64,000 nt of DNA from Chryseobacterium cucumeris (GTDB lineage Bacteria; Bacteroidota; Bacteroidia; Flavobacteriales; Weeksellaceae), in assembly GCF_016775705.1 (NCBI RefSeq), contig NZ_CP068760.1:3472001-3536000 (forward strand). The letters run 5' to 3'. Shown piece by piece: positions 8,853-17,855 of the stretch. Under the pieces are notes generated by a model, which made no database searches, was not told where the DNA came from, and saw nothing but the letters and a program-made list of their open reading frames with translations. Position numbers and translations under genes: made by a program. Positions within the stretch are counted from its first letter, which is position 1. Each line of letters opens with the position of its first letter.

Positions 8853-9485
8853 TTGGATCACTGGATTGAAATATTGTCATTAATTGGAAAAGGCATTCTG
8901 CTGATTAACCTGGCAGTATACTGTATAGGTTTTTCCGGAGCCGGAAAAGCCTATACATTCTTCATTGGTTATTTGGCCTGGATATTACTGTGTGAAATTG
9001 TTTTTTATGTATTGAACTCACAGAAGATCAATAATCTGTTTTTCTCACATTATTATCTGATAGGCCAATTCATGTTACTGGGATTATTCTTCCATGAAAT
9101 TGTAACGGAAAAATACCAGAAAAAAACAGCACGTACACTTTTAATTATCATTCCCGTAGTTCTTGTTATACAGTATATCATATACCCCGAAAAGTATTAT
9201 GTTTTTAATCTTTTTGAAATTTTTGTCACGTCTTATTCAATCATAATTCTGGCATTATTTCATTTATATAATATACTGGATACCCAAAAGAAATACAATT
9301 ATATAAGCCTGGGACTTTTACTTTATCTGATAAGCAGTACCGTAATATTTTTGTCGGGAAACCTGTATACGGTGATGAACAGAAAACTGCATAAAGAGAT
9401 ATGGGTTTTCAATGTTGTTATGTTTATTGTGTATCAGATTTTTATTCTGACAGACTATCTGTCTTCCCGCAAAAAAAATGTGTAA
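8853..9485 (+). CDS. Multi-pass membrane protein
   Basis: A TTG at 8853 is the only plausible start: an in-frame stop lies at 8844 and the first internal ATG is far downstream. The 210-residue protein is almost entirely hydrophobic, with about six transmembrane segments and short loops. I recognise no enzymatic motif. It lies between a small soluble protein and a histidine kinase. A sensory partner for the kinase, which has only one transmembrane helix, is a plausible guess. Confidence 0.75.
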   Translation: MDHWIEILSLIGKGILLINLAVYCIGFSGAGKAYTFFIGYLAWILLCEIVFYVLNSQKINNLFFSHYYLIGQFMLLGLFFHEIVTEKYQKKTARTLLIIIPVVLVIQYIIYPEKYYVFNLFEIFVTSYSIIILALFHLYNILDTQKKYNYISLGLLLYLISSTVIFLSGNLYTVMNRKLHKEIWVFNVVMFIVYQIFILTDYLSSRKKNV

Positions 9486-9506
9486 TCACTGTTATGACTT
9501 TACAAA

Positions 9507-10283
9507 ATGAATGAGAATACAATTATTTCCACTATCGTTTATACCTTTCTGGCATTTACCTTACTGGCCGTTACCCTGATTATATTTTATTATTTTTCTA
9601 ATAAGAAGATAACAAGAAACCTTATTCAGAAAAAGGAGCTGGAGGTCAGATACGAGAAAGAGCTTACCCACGCCATTATCAGTGCCCAGGAAAAAGAAAG
9701 ACTGAGAATTGCCCAGGATCTGCATGATGACATCAGTTCAAAACTCAGTGTGGTTTCTTTAAATATCCACCTTCTGGATTTTGATAATCTGGCCAGGGAA
9801 GAATATAACGATCTGAAAAATAAAATCATACATCTGGTTAATAAAACTGCAGAAAGTGCCAGACAAATCTCGCACGATCTCCTTCCTCCGATTTTAGAAA
9901 AATTTGGACTCCATGCTGCAATAGATGCATTGTGCTCAGAAATTAACTTATCCAAAACCCTACAGGTTACTTATTCCAACAGCTTATACTTTGCAAAAGC
10001 AGAAGAAGAAAAAAATTTGCATATCTTTAGAATACTACAAGAGCTCATTAACAATTCCATAAAACACGGGGAAAGTACGCATATTGATATAGAATTTTTG
10101 GGAAAAGCCGGAAAAAATACCTGTATCTATAAAGATGATGGGAAAGGATTTGATCTTAATGAAAATACATTGAAAGGTGGATTAGGCTTAAGAAATATCA
10201 GAAGCCGGGTAGAACTGATCAATGGAACACTGAAAATTGAAAGTGAAAACAATAAAGGAATTACCGTAGAATTTACATTTTAA
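9507..10283 (+). CDS. Sensor histidine kinase (HisKA_3/NarL type)
   Basis: The 258-residue protein has one transmembrane helix (about residues 7-30), a short coiled segment, a HisKA_3 dimerisation motif with the likely phosphorylated His73 in RIAQDLHDD, and a C-terminal HATPase domain. The N box is LQELINNSIKHGE, and G-box sequences are DDGKGFDL and GGLGLRNIRSR. It has almost no periplasmic sensor domain, so the signal probably comes from a partner such as the adjacent membrane protein. The cognate regulator starts 11 bases downstream. Confidence 0.93.
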   Translation: MNENTIISTIVYTFLAFTLLAVTLIIFYYFSNKKITRNLIQKKELEVRYEKELTHAIISAQEKERLRIAQDLHDDISSKLSVVSLNIHLLDFDNLAREEYNDLKNKIIHLVNKTAESARQISHDLLPPILEKFGLHAAIDALCSEINLSKTLQVTYSNSLYFAKAEEEKNLHIFRILQELINNSIKHGESTHIDIEFLGKAGKNTCIYKDDGKGFDLNENTLKGGLGLRNIRSRVELINGTLKIESENNKGITVEFTF

Positions 10284-10294
10284 ATCGTTATAAA

Positions 10295-10984
10295 ATGGAA
10301 AAGGATATAATTCGTGTCATAATTGTAGACGATGAAGCGCTCTTTCGTCAGGGAATTTCATTGTTGATACAGAGAGAAAAAGATATTGAACTGGTAAGTG
10401 ATTTCAGCAATGGGAAAGAGCTGCTGGATGAGCTTGTAACCCTGGAAGAACTGCCCGATATAATCCTGATGGATCTCAATATGCCTGAAATTAACGGAGT
10501 AGAGGCAACCAAACAAATCCATATCAAATATCCCCAGATTAAAATTATTGCCTTAACGAGCTATAACACGAAAGCATTTATTGTCAATATGATACAGTCC
10601 GGGGCTTGTTCCTTTCTTAAAAAAAACTCAAGCCCTGCAGAATTGCTCACGGCAATCCGGGAAGTGCACAGCAAAGGTTTCTTTTATAACAATGAGGTAA
10701 TGGAAGCTTTACATCAAAACCTTACAGAACCTAAGAAAAAGGTTTCCAGTATTTTTGATGCCAATCATATTTCCAAAAGAGAAAAAGAGGTATTGGAACT
10801 CATCTGCAAACAATACAACACTTCTGAGATTGCGGATCAGCTTTTTATAAGCTCCAGAACGGTTGAAGGTCATCGCAACAGCCTTCTGTTGAAAACCGGA
10901 GCCAAAAATACCGCAGGTTTAGTGGTATATGCCATAGAAAGTAAAATTGCAGATATGAATTATTTAAAAGACAGATTTGAATAA
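10295..10984 (+). CDS. LuxR/NarL-type response regulator
   Basis: The 229-residue protein has an N-terminal receiver domain with acidic pair Asp12-Asp13, phosphoacceptor Asp60 in LMDLNMP, and a switch Thr/Lys region at ALTSYN and FLKK. A C-terminal LuxR helix-turn-helix follows at about residues 158-215 (SKREKEVLELICKQYNTSEI, then SSRTVEGHRNSL). It is paired with the HisKA_3 kinase immediately upstream. Target genes are unknown; autoregulation of this operon is possible but not shown. Confidence 0.94.
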   Translation: MEKDIIRVIIVDDEALFRQGISLLIQREKDIELVSDFSNGKELLDELVTLEELPDIILMDLNMPEINGVEATKQIHIKYPQIKIIALTSYNTKAFIVNMIQSGACSFLKKNSSPAELLTAIREVHSKGFFYNNEVMEALHQNLTEPKKKVSSIFDANHISKREKEVLELICKQYNTSEIADQLFISSRTVEGHRNSLLLKTGAKNTAGLVVYAIESKIADMNYLKDRFE

Positions 10985-11122
10985 TGCTATAGATCTGTTT
11001 CATAAAAAAATTAAATAAAATTTATATTTTCTGATTAAATTAGCCTTTGTTTTGATAAGCAGAGCCCAATGGTTTGCTTGTGAGAAACAATAATTTATAG
11101 TTAAAAACAGAAAATACAAAAG

Positions 11123-11515
11123 ATGAAATTTACTATTGAAAACATTAAAGCAGAGCACCAAAAAGTAAAAAGCGGAGCTGATTTTCCGCAATATATTCAG
11201 GCTATAAAAGCATTAGGTGTCTCTCACTACAAAGCATATGTTTCAGACGGAAATACTGAGTACTTTAATACTGACAACCAATCTGTGCAGACCGGAAGCA
11301 AATATGATTTTCTTCCTGTTTCCGATGTTTTGAACCTCGAAAATTTTAAAATAAAACTGAAGCTTCACCAGCAGGGAGGAACAGATTATATAACTTTCTG
11401 TAAAGACTGCGCAGAAAACGGAATCACAGGCTGGACAATGGATCTTCATGCCATGACCTGTACTTATTTTGATCACAATGAAACAGATGTTCTTACCGAA
11501 CAGGTTCCAGGATAA
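11123..11515 (+). CDS. DUF1398 family protein
   Basis: The 130-residue soluble protein matches the DUF1398 family, whose members include E. coli YbcV. Visible blocks are FPQYIQAIKALGVSHYKAYV, DGNTEYF and GITGWTMDLHAMTCTYFD. The function of the family is unknown. It stands alone between the response regulator and a terminator. Confidence 0.82.
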   Translation: MKFTIENIKAEHQKVKSGADFPQYIQAIKALGVSHYKAYVSDGNTEYFNTDNQSVQTGSKYDFLPVSDVLNLENFKIKLKLHQQGGTDYITFCKDCAENGITGWTMDLHAMTCTYFDHNETDVLTEQVPG

Positions 11516-11529
11516 TCTTTTACAAAAAA

Positions 11530-11553
11530 ACGGATGCAGACCATTGCATCCGT
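11530..11553 (+). terminator. Hairpin terminator after DUF1398 gene
   Basis: A 9-bp perfect stem (ACGGATGCA with TGCATCCGT) lies 14 bases after the stop. The T-rich tail is weak (ACTTCTTT), while an A-tract precedes the stem. Confidence 0.65.
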
Positions 11554-11646
11554 ACTTCTTTAAACTAACTTATAAAATATTGTTTGCTATTATTGATTTA
11601 AAATATTAATTTTGTTTAAAACGATAGATAATAGTAATTGGTAAAT

Positions 11647-12324
11647 ATGAGAAAGGTTTTTACGAAGTTGGCGTTCACAGTTTTAGGTTTGGGATCCATT
11701 TTGACATTTGCTCAAAAAAACGATCTGGGAGCATGGTATATGTATTTTGGAAATAACAAAATCAGTAAGAAGCTGAACTGGCACAATGAAATTCAGTACC
11801 GTAATTTCGATGCAGTTGGAGATCTCGAGCAGTTACTGATCCGTACAGGGATCGGATATGATCTTACAGAGAACAATAACAATGTTTTATTGGGTTACGG
11901 TTTCATTCTCAGTCAGCCTTACATCAACGGTGAAAAAAAAGAAAATATTGAACACAGGATTTTCCAGCAGTATATTACCAAACAGAAATTCGGACGTTTC
12001 TATCTCCAGCACCGCTATCGTTTGGAAGAACGTTTTCTTCAGGATGATTTCAGAATGAGATTCCGTTATATGCTGGGAGTCAATATTCCGATTACTCAAA
12101 AAGAATTACTTCCGAAAACCTTTTACGCATCAGTATATAACGAAATTTTTCTGCATTTTGACAATCCGGTTTTTGACAGAAACAGAGTGTATGGAGCCTT
12201 AGGATATGTCATCAATAAAAATATGAGGATTGAAGCTGGTTATATGAATCAGATTCAGGAGAACAGAAACCGCGGACAGATTCAGATTGGATTTTATAAT
12301 AATATCCCGTTCACTAAGAACTAA
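11647..12324 (+). CDS. DUF2490 outer-membrane-like protein
   Basis: I prefer the ATG at 11647 over an upstream TTG because it gives a standard signal peptide (MRKVFTKLAF to LTFAQ). The mature part, about 200 residues, alternates in the manner of a beta-barrel, with repeated aromatic strand ends such as WHNEIQYRNF, RTGIGYDL and LQHRYRLEERF. This matches DUF2490, a family of predicted outer membrane barrels of unknown function. A bestrophin-like gene follows after 76 bases. Confidence 0.85.
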   Translation: MRKVFTKLAFTVLGLGSILTFAQKNDLGAWYMYFGNNKISKKLNWHNEIQYRNFDAVGDLEQLLIRTGIGYDLTENNNNVLLGYGFILSQPYINGEKKENIEHRIFQQYITKQKFGRFYLQHRYRLEERFLQDDFRMRFRYMLGVNIPITQKELLPKTFYASVYNEIFLHFDNPVFDRNRVYGALGYVINKNMRIEAGYMNQIQENRNRGQIQIGFYNNIPFTKN

Positions 12325-12400
12325 TAAAATTATTCTGAATGCTGTGAGGAAAACCATTATTTGAAAATAGATTATAATAAACACTATAAAATAAACACTT

Positions 12401-13405
12401 ATGCATTCAGGAAAAAGATTCGGAGCCCGGGAGTTCATTATCTGGACCAGACGGAGCATTTACGCTTTGGTTATATTATCAGCTATTCCTACAGTCCTGT
12501 ATTTTTTGGGCTGGAAGTTTCTTTCCGTTCCATGGCAGCCGATTGCGATCATGGGAACAGCAGTTGCCTTTATTGTTGGTTTTAAAAACAATGCCAGCTA
12601 CAGCAGACTCTGGGAAGCAAGACAGATTTACGGAGCTATTATTAATGACAGCCGCAGTTTTGGGTATATCCTGAGAGATGCACTTCTTTCCAAAGACTCC
12701 GGTAAAGTAAAAGAAATGTTCCTTCGTCATTATGCATGGCTTACTGCATTGAGATTTCAGCTTCGTGAACCGCGAGCATGGGAAAACATGGGAACAGATC
12801 AGTTTGATGAATATGCTAAAAAATATGACATTCCGGAAAGACAGTCCAAACTGGATGAAGAATTGAAAAAATATCTTTCAGAATCTGAACTCCAGTATAT
12901 TCTAAGCAAAAAAAACAGAGCGACTCAACTGATAGCCAGCCAGAGTAAAGCTTTATCCGAAGTTTACGAAAAAGGAGGAATCAATGATTTTCAATGGACA
13001 CAGATCAACCAGCAATTGGTGAAGTTTACCGATAATCAGGGAAAAGCTGAAAGAATTAAAAACTTTCCCTATCCGAGAAATTTCTCTTCAATTACAACGT
13101 ATCTTTTGCTTTTATTCATTGTTTTTGTGCCTTTTGGATTATTGAAGGAGTTTGATAAATTAGGTGAAGGAACATCGGTAGAAGGTTGGACATTGTGGTT
13201 CAATATTCCGTTTTCTTTACTGGTAACATGGTGCTTCCATACCTTGGACAGCGTGGGGGAGGCTTCGGTAAATCCTTTTGAAGGAAGTCCCAATGACGTT
13301 CCCATCACCCAGATCAGCCGTACAATTGAAATCGATATGAGAGATATGCTGGATGAATCTGATCTTCCGCCAGCCATTACTCCGAAGAATAATATCGTGC
13401 TTTAG
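12401..13405 (+). CDS. Bestrophin-like anion channel family protein
   Basis: This 334-residue protein matches the bacterial bestrophin (UPF0187/RFP-TM) family, which forms pentameric channels. Characteristic stretches are the first helix after TRRSIYALVILSAIPTV, VGFKNNASYSRLWEARQIYG and the late WCFHTLDSVGEASVNPFEG. The family opening, two central helices near residues 215-270 and the C-terminal extension are all present, so it looks full length. Ion selectivity cannot be read from the sequence. Confidence 0.93.
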   Translation: MHSGKRFGAREFIIWTRRSIYALVILSAIPTVLYFLGWKFLSVPWQPIAIMGTAVAFIVGFKNNASYSRLWEARQIYGAIINDSRSFGYILRDALLSKDSGKVKEMFLRHYAWLTALRFQLREPRAWENMGTDQFDEYAKKYDIPERQSKLDEELKKYLSESELQYILSKKNRATQLIASQSKALSEVYEKGGINDFQWTQINQQLVKFTDNQGKAERIKNFPYPRNFSSITTYLLLLFIVFVPFGLLKEFDKLGEGTSVEGWTLWFNIPFSLLVTWCFHTLDSVGEASVNPFEGSPNDVPITQISRTIEIDMRDMLDESDLPPAITPKNNIVL

Positions 13406-13459
13406 ATTGATCTTTTTATGATCTCAGATATTGATTAATGACAGACTTCGAATATATCT

Positions 13460-13492
13460 AAACCTGATAGGTTTCTGAAACCTATCAGGTTT
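13460..13492. repeat. Perfect 15-bp inverted repeat
   Basis: Arms AAACCTGATAGGTTT and AAACCTATCAGGTTT are perfect reverse complements around CTG. Each arm is itself nearly palindromic. It lies between the bestrophin gene and the antiporter gene, without the T-run of a classical terminator; it looks like a short dispersed repeat or a weak terminator. Confidence 0.7.
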
Positions 13493-13558
13493 GGGTAATA
13501 ATAAATATTTGATATCCCATAAAAAATAACACTTAAACTTAAAAAAACTTATTTAAAA

Positions 13559-15172
13559 ATGATTCACAGCTATGTTATAATATCCATTGCAGTCCTGCTG
13601 TCTGTGATGATATTGGTAATGATCGGTCAGAAATTAAAAGTAGCTTACCCGATTTTTCTTGTCATTGCAGGATTACTGATAAGCTTTGTGCCGGGAATGC
13701 CGCGTATTGAAATAGAACCTGACCTTGTTTTTCTTATTTTCCTGCCGCCAATTTTGTTTGAGGCAGCCTGGTTTACCTCATGGCAGGATTTTCATAAATG
13801 GAGAAAACAGATTTTTTCAATGGCCTTTGGGTTGGTATTCTTAACCTCCATAGTCGTTGCTTATCTTTCATCTTCCATTATTCCAGGACTTACTGTGGCA
13901 ATGGGCTTCCTGTTGGGAGGTGTCAATTCTCCGCCGGATGCAGTAGCTGCTACTTCGGTTCTGAAACATATGAAAATTCCTAAAAAGATCACTAATATTC
14001 TGGAAGGAGAAAGTTTGATCAATGATGCTTCCAGTTTAATTGTATTTAAATTTGCACTGGCCGCCGTTATTTCAGGACAGTTTATCTGGAGAGATGCCGT
14101 TCAGGATTTCTTCACGATGGCGATCGGTGGAATTGCTGTGGGAGTAGCAGTAGGCTTCCTGTTTGGAGCTTTATTAAAAGTTATTCCGACCAATTCCAAT
14201 ATCGATACCATTATTACCCTTATCGTACCTTATATTATGTATGTGGGAGCAGAACATTTCCATTTTTCGGGAGTATTGGCTGTAGTTGCCGGAGGTTTAT
14301 TGATGTCTTATAATTCACATTGCTATTTAAGCCATACCTCAAGGATTCAGTCGGGGAATGTTTGGAGTGTTCTGATATTCCTGATGAATACCATCATCTT
14401 TATCCTGATTGGTCTTGAGCTTCCCATTGTAGTGGAAGGGATGAAAGAATATACCATTTCAGAAGGTATTTTCTACAGTGTAGTGATTGGCGGAGCGATT
14501 ATCGGAACAAGAATTCTCTATAGTTACGCATTGATGTATTTCCCAAGAATCTGCTCTAAAGAATTAAGGTTAAAAGTTCCCAAACCGGATTGGAGGGAGC
14601 CTTTTATCATCAGTTTTGCAGCAATGAGAGGAGTGGTTTCACTGGCTGCAGCCTTGTCCATTCCTGCTTTTTTACCCAACGGAGAAGCATTTCCGCATAG
14701 GAATATTATTTTATTTGTAACCTTCGTGATCATATTGATCACTCTGGTAGGGCAGGGTTTATTGTTGGCGCCCATCTTGAAATTATTAAATATTCAGGAT
14801 GCCGGAAGCGAATTGCCGGAAGAAAAACAGGAGGTCATTCTTATGCGTAAACTGAAGGAAACAGCATTGCACAAACTGGATAACGATTTTTCTGAATTAG
14901 CCGTAACGAACAGCCTTGTACGTCATCAAAAACACAAGCTGGAAAATGAAATGATGCTGATGGCAGACAAAGCCCAATGCATGGCTTCCACAGGAGATTA
15001 TGTGTCCGCAATCAACGAAAACAAAGATGTTTTGAGACAGATCATTCAGGCACAGAGAAATGAGTTGCACAGAATGAAAAGAGAAAAGATCTTTGATGAT
15101 CATGTGATGAGAACCATTGAAATGCAGCTGGATTTTGACGAAGCCAAGATCACAGGTTTTTCACATGGGTAA
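13559..15172 (+). CDS. Na+/H+ antiporter (CPA1 family)
   Basis: The 537-residue protein has about 12 transmembrane segments in residues 1-410 followed by a soluble helical tail of about 120 residues. The CPA1 core is visible as GGVNSPPDAVAATSVLKHM and EGESLINDASSLIVF, which hold the Asp residues that carry the exchanged ions in this family. FAAMRGVVSLAAALSIP is another family block. It should expel Na+ or K+ in exchange for H+ across the inner membrane. Ion specificity is not certain. The gene appears monocistronic. Confidence 0.93.
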   Translation: MIHSYVIISIAVLLSVMILVMIGQKLKVAYPIFLVIAGLLISFVPGMPRIEIEPDLVFLIFLPPILFEAAWFTSWQDFHKWRKQIFSMAFGLVFLTSIVVAYLSSSIIPGLTVAMGFLLGGVNSPPDAVAATSVLKHMKIPKKITNILEGESLINDASSLIVFKFALAAVISGQFIWRDAVQDFFTMAIGGIAVGVAVGFLFGALLKVIPTNSNIDTIITLIVPYIMYVGAEHFHFSGVLAVVAGGLLMSYNSHCYLSHTSRIQSGNVWSVLIFLMNTIIFILIGLELPIVVEGMKEYTISEGIFYSVVIGGAIIGTRILYSYALMYFPRICSKELRLKVPKPDWREPFIISFAAMRGVVSLAAALSIPAFLPNGEAFPHRNIILFVTFVIILITLVGQGLLLAPILKLLNIQDAGSELPEEKQEVILMRKLKETALHKLDNDFSELAVTNSLVRHQKHKLENEMMLMADKAQCMASTGDYVSAINENKDVLRQIIQAQRNELHRMKREKIFDDHVMRTIEMQLDFDEAKITGFSHG

Positions 15173-15181
15173 TTACAAAAT

Positions 15182-15348
15182 AAATCACAAAAGTCACAAA
15201 AGATAAAAGTTAAAATGAACTTGCAGGAATAAAAAGTTCACAAAAGGAAAATTCTGAAATTTTGAAGGCTTACGTGTACTTCTCATGAGTAGAAATTTAA
15301 ACTTAAATAATTTAGTAGATAAAAACTTTTGTGACTTTTGTGGTTAAA
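15182..15348. repeat. Spaced imperfect inverted repeat (CACAAAAGTCACAAAAG type)
   Basis: The left arm near 15186-15211 contains CACAAAAGTCACAAAAG and the right arm near 15320-15345 contains CTTTTGTGACTTTTGTGG, its reverse complement. The arms enclose about 110 bases without a gene. It resembles a relic of a dispersed intergenic repeat. Confidence 0.6.
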
Positions 15349-15393
15349 GATTATAGGTAAAATGTGTACATTTAAACATATTAAACCTATAAT

Positions 15394-15818
15394 ATGAGTA
15401 CACCCATCACTGTTCAGTACACCATAAATGCTCCGGCTGAAAAAGTCTGGAAAGCATTAACCGATAAAAATGAGATGAAATCCTGGTATTTTGATATCCA
15501 GGATTTTGTTTGGAAACAGGTAAGGAATTCAACTTCTATGAACCGGGAGGTGAGAATAAATACCATCACCACGCACAGATTTTAGAAATAATACCCAATG
15601 AAAAATTAAAGCATACATGGTCTTATCCTGATTTTTCAGCCATGAAGACCATTGTAACCTGGGAACTGCTGCCAGAAGACGGTCAAACTTTAGTAAAGCT
15701 GACCCATGAAGATATTGAAAACTTTAAAGACTTAGGAGAAGGCTTTTCAAGAGAAAATTTTGTAAAGGGCTGGAATACGATTTTGGGACAAAGCTTAAAA
15801 GAATATTTAGAAAAATAA
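15394..15818 (+). pseudogene. Frameshifted AHSA1/SRPBCC-family gene
   Basis: Two overlapping frames together spell one normal SRPBCC protein of about 141 residues. The first gives TPITVQYTINAPAEKVWKAL and MKSWYFDIQDF; the second, from about 15510, gives ETGKEFNFYEPGGENKYHHH, IPNEKLKHTWSYPDF and the C-terminal helix. The frame changes at GTTTGG (15508-15513). Adding one T would restore the usual text DFV-LETGKEF. This is either a real 1-base deletion or a base-calling error in a short T run. A GNAT gene follows 3 bases after the stop. Confidence 0.88.
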
Positions 15819-15821
15819 ATC

Positions 15822-16328
15822 ATGATCACATTACACCCTTTTACGATAGAAGATGCTCCACAACTGATTTCAAAGATAAAAGACGAAAGAATGCTTCTTC
15901 AGTTTGCCGGTCCGGCATATCGTTTTCCTCTCACAGAAGAACAGCTGGAAACTGATCTGTTCAATGAAAACAGAACTCTTTTTAAAATTACAGATGAGAC
16001 AGGACGTACAATCGGGCATGCCCAGATATTTCTGAAAGAAAAAACATTCCTGTTGGGAAGAATTCTGATCTGGGATGAGAACAACAGGGGAAAAGGTTAT
16101 GGAAAGAAGGTGATGCAGGAGCTTTTGAAATATGGCTTCAGTCATTTTGATAAAGAAACAGCAGAGCTGAATGTCTACGACTGGAATACCGGAGCTATTG
16201 AATGTTACAGAAAAGTAGGTTTTGCTTTTGACCCATACGTTAAAAGCGAAGCAAAGATTGATCAGGAAACATGGGTTTCCCTGAATATGAAAATTCACAG
16301 AAATAGTTTTGAATTACAGGAATCATGA
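15822..16328 (+). CDS. GNAT-family N-acetyltransferase
   Basis: The 168-residue protein shows the acetyl-CoA-binding motif A of GNAT enzymes (WDENNRGKGYGKKVMQELLK) and a following NVYDWNTGAIECYRKVGFAF block, typical of RimJ/RimL-like or small-molecule acetyltransferases. The acceptor is unknown. It starts 3 bases after the broken AHSA1 gene and its stop overlaps the start of the next VOC gene (ATGA), so they are translated from one transcript. Confidence 0.9.
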   Translation: MITLHPFTIEDAPQLISKIKDERMLLQFAGPAYRFPLTEEQLETDLFNENRTLFKITDETGRTIGHAQIFLKEKTFLLGRILIWDENNRGKGYGKKVMQELLKYGFSHFDKETAELNVYDWNTGAIECYRKVGFAFDPYVKSEAKIDQETWVSLNMKIHRNSFELQES

Positions 16329-16708
16329 CACAATTTACCGCACTTCGCCCTGTTTTATGGACTGAAAATCTTGATGAAACCATAGGATTCTATATGCGCG
16401 TTCTTGGGTTTAGCCTTATCGACAGGAATAACGAATGGCAATGGGCTTCCCTTCGTAAAGATGAAATATACATCATGCTGTCTCAGCCTGACAAACATGA
16501 AAAAAATACTTCCATTGGTTTTTCCGGTTCGTTTTATTTCAATGTAAATAAAGTGGATGATCTTTGGGAAGACCTTAAAACCAAAGCCAAAGTCTGCTAT
16601 GAAATCGAAACTTTTGAGTGGGGAATGAGAGAATTTGCAATATATGACAACAATGGTTACCTATTACAATTTGGTGAACCCGCAGATAATATTGGCAATA
16701 CGGAATAA
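16325..16708 (+). CDS. VOC-family (bleomycin-resistance-like) protein
   Basis: The 127-residue protein has the two VOC half-modules: TENLDETIGFYMRVLGFSLI near the start and FAIYDNNGYLLQFGEP near the end. It is translationally coupled to the GNAT gene by a 4-base ATGA overlap. Substrate and metal are unknown. Confidence 0.87.
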   Translation: MTQFTALRPVLWTENLDETIGFYMRVLGFSLIDRNNEWQWASLRKDEIYIMLSQPDKHEKNTSIGFSGSFYFNVNKVDDLWEDLKTKAKVCYEIETFEWGMREFAIYDNNGYLLQFGEPADNIGNTE

Positions 16709-16743
16709 AATTTGCTATTTTTGGAGAAATATTTAGAAATTCA

Positions 16744-17766
16744 ATGAAAAAAAGTATAATAGCGGGTTTCGCAGCGATTTTATTATTGGCGTCTTGTAAT
16801 AAGGATAAGGAGATTCTTAATACATTAAACACTTATAATACTTCAATGGAGGCGAAGGGATACCATTTCGGAGATAAGCTTGAGCTTCCGAAAGAGGTAA
16901 CGGAAAATGCAGAAAGCGTAACAATCAGCTTTGGAGATAAAGAAACAACAGATTTAACAATTGATCCTAAATTTTTCACATTAGGAGACAATGCTGTTAC
17001 ATTCAATATTAAAACAAAAGGAGGTGAAGTGCTAAATCAGGATGCTACCATCAATGTATTTGCAAAAAATCCTGAAAAAAATATTCCTTATCAGATTGTA
17101 GCGGAATATCCTCACGATCCTAAAAACTTTGTACAGGGTTTCCAGATTGAAGGAAATACCATTTATGAAAGTGACGGGCAGAACGGATCTTCACAGATTT
17201 TAAAATATACGCTGGGAACAACAACTCCGCTGGCTTCTACAAAACAGGCTCAGGAAGACTTTTCTGAAGGAAGTACCATCGTAGGAGACAAAGTATATCA
17301 ATTGACATGGCAAAGCAAAAAAGGATATGTTTATGATAAAAGTTCATTAAAGCTGCTTTCAGAATTTGCTTATCCTAATGTATTGGGTGAAGGTTGGGGA
17401 TTAACGTATGACGGGAAGAACCTGATCGCTTCTGACGGAAGTAAGCTGTTATATTTCCTTGATGCAAACGATCCTTCAAAACTGATTAAGTATATTGCGG
17501 TTGCAGGAAGTTCACAGGCATACGACCAGTTGAACGAACTGGAATACCACAACGGATTTATTTATGCCAACGTATGGCAGAAGCCGATTATTTTAAAGAT
17601 CAATCCGGCCAATGGAGAAGTCGTGGGAACTTTTGACTTTACTGAAATCGCAAAACAGAATACCAAAGGAAGTGATGATGTACTGAACGGAATTGCCTTC
17701 AAAGGGGATAATATGCTGGTGACAGGAAAAAACTGGTCGAAGATTTATGAAGTTGTCATTAAATAA
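16744..17766 (+). CDS. Glutaminyl-peptide cyclotransferase (plant-type QC), lipoprotein
   Basis: The 340-residue protein has a lipoprotein signal (lipobox LASC near residue 18), a small beta domain, and from about residue 118 a five-bladed propeller of the glutamine cyclotransferase family (YPHDPKNFVQGFQIEGN, YESDGQNG, LNELEYHNGFIYANVWQKP, LNGIAFKGDNMLVTGKNW). The enzyme converts N-terminal Gln of secreted proteins to pyroglutamate. The lipid anchor places it in the periplasm or outer membrane. Many mature T9SS cargo and SusC proteins here would start with Gln, which fits such an activity. Confidence 0.9.
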   Translation: MKKSIIAGFAAILLLASCNKDKEILNTLNTYNTSMEAKGYHFGDKLELPKEVTENAESVTISFGDKETTDLTIDPKFFTLGDNAVTFNIKTKGGEVLNQDATINVFAKNPEKNIPYQIVAEYPHDPKNFVQGFQIEGNTIYESDGQNGSSQILKYTLGTTTPLASTKQAQEDFSEGSTIVGDKVYQLTWQSKKGYVYDKSSLKLLSEFAYPNVLGEGWGLTYDGKNLIASDGSKLLYFLDANDPSKLIKYIAVAGSSQAYDQLNELEYHNGFIYANVWQKPIILKINPANGEVVGTFDFTEIAKQNTKGSDDVLNGIAFKGDNMLVTGKNWSKIYEVVIK

Positions 17767-17855
17767 GAAAAGTTTAATAACAATTTCTGTCTGAATAAAA
17801 TAAAGTATGTAAATTGGTAGCGTTCCCTCAGGAGCGCTATCTTAGTAAAAAGAAT

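Noticed and set aside
13460..13492. The perfect inverted repeat as an operator for the antiporter
   Set aside because: The arms are long and near-palindromic in the manner of dispersed repeats, and no regulator gene is nearby; I list it only as a repeat.
15510..15818. A separate gene starting at TTG 15510
   Set aside because: Its sequence is the missing C-terminal part of the AHSA1-family protein begun at 15394, so both belong to one frameshifted gene.
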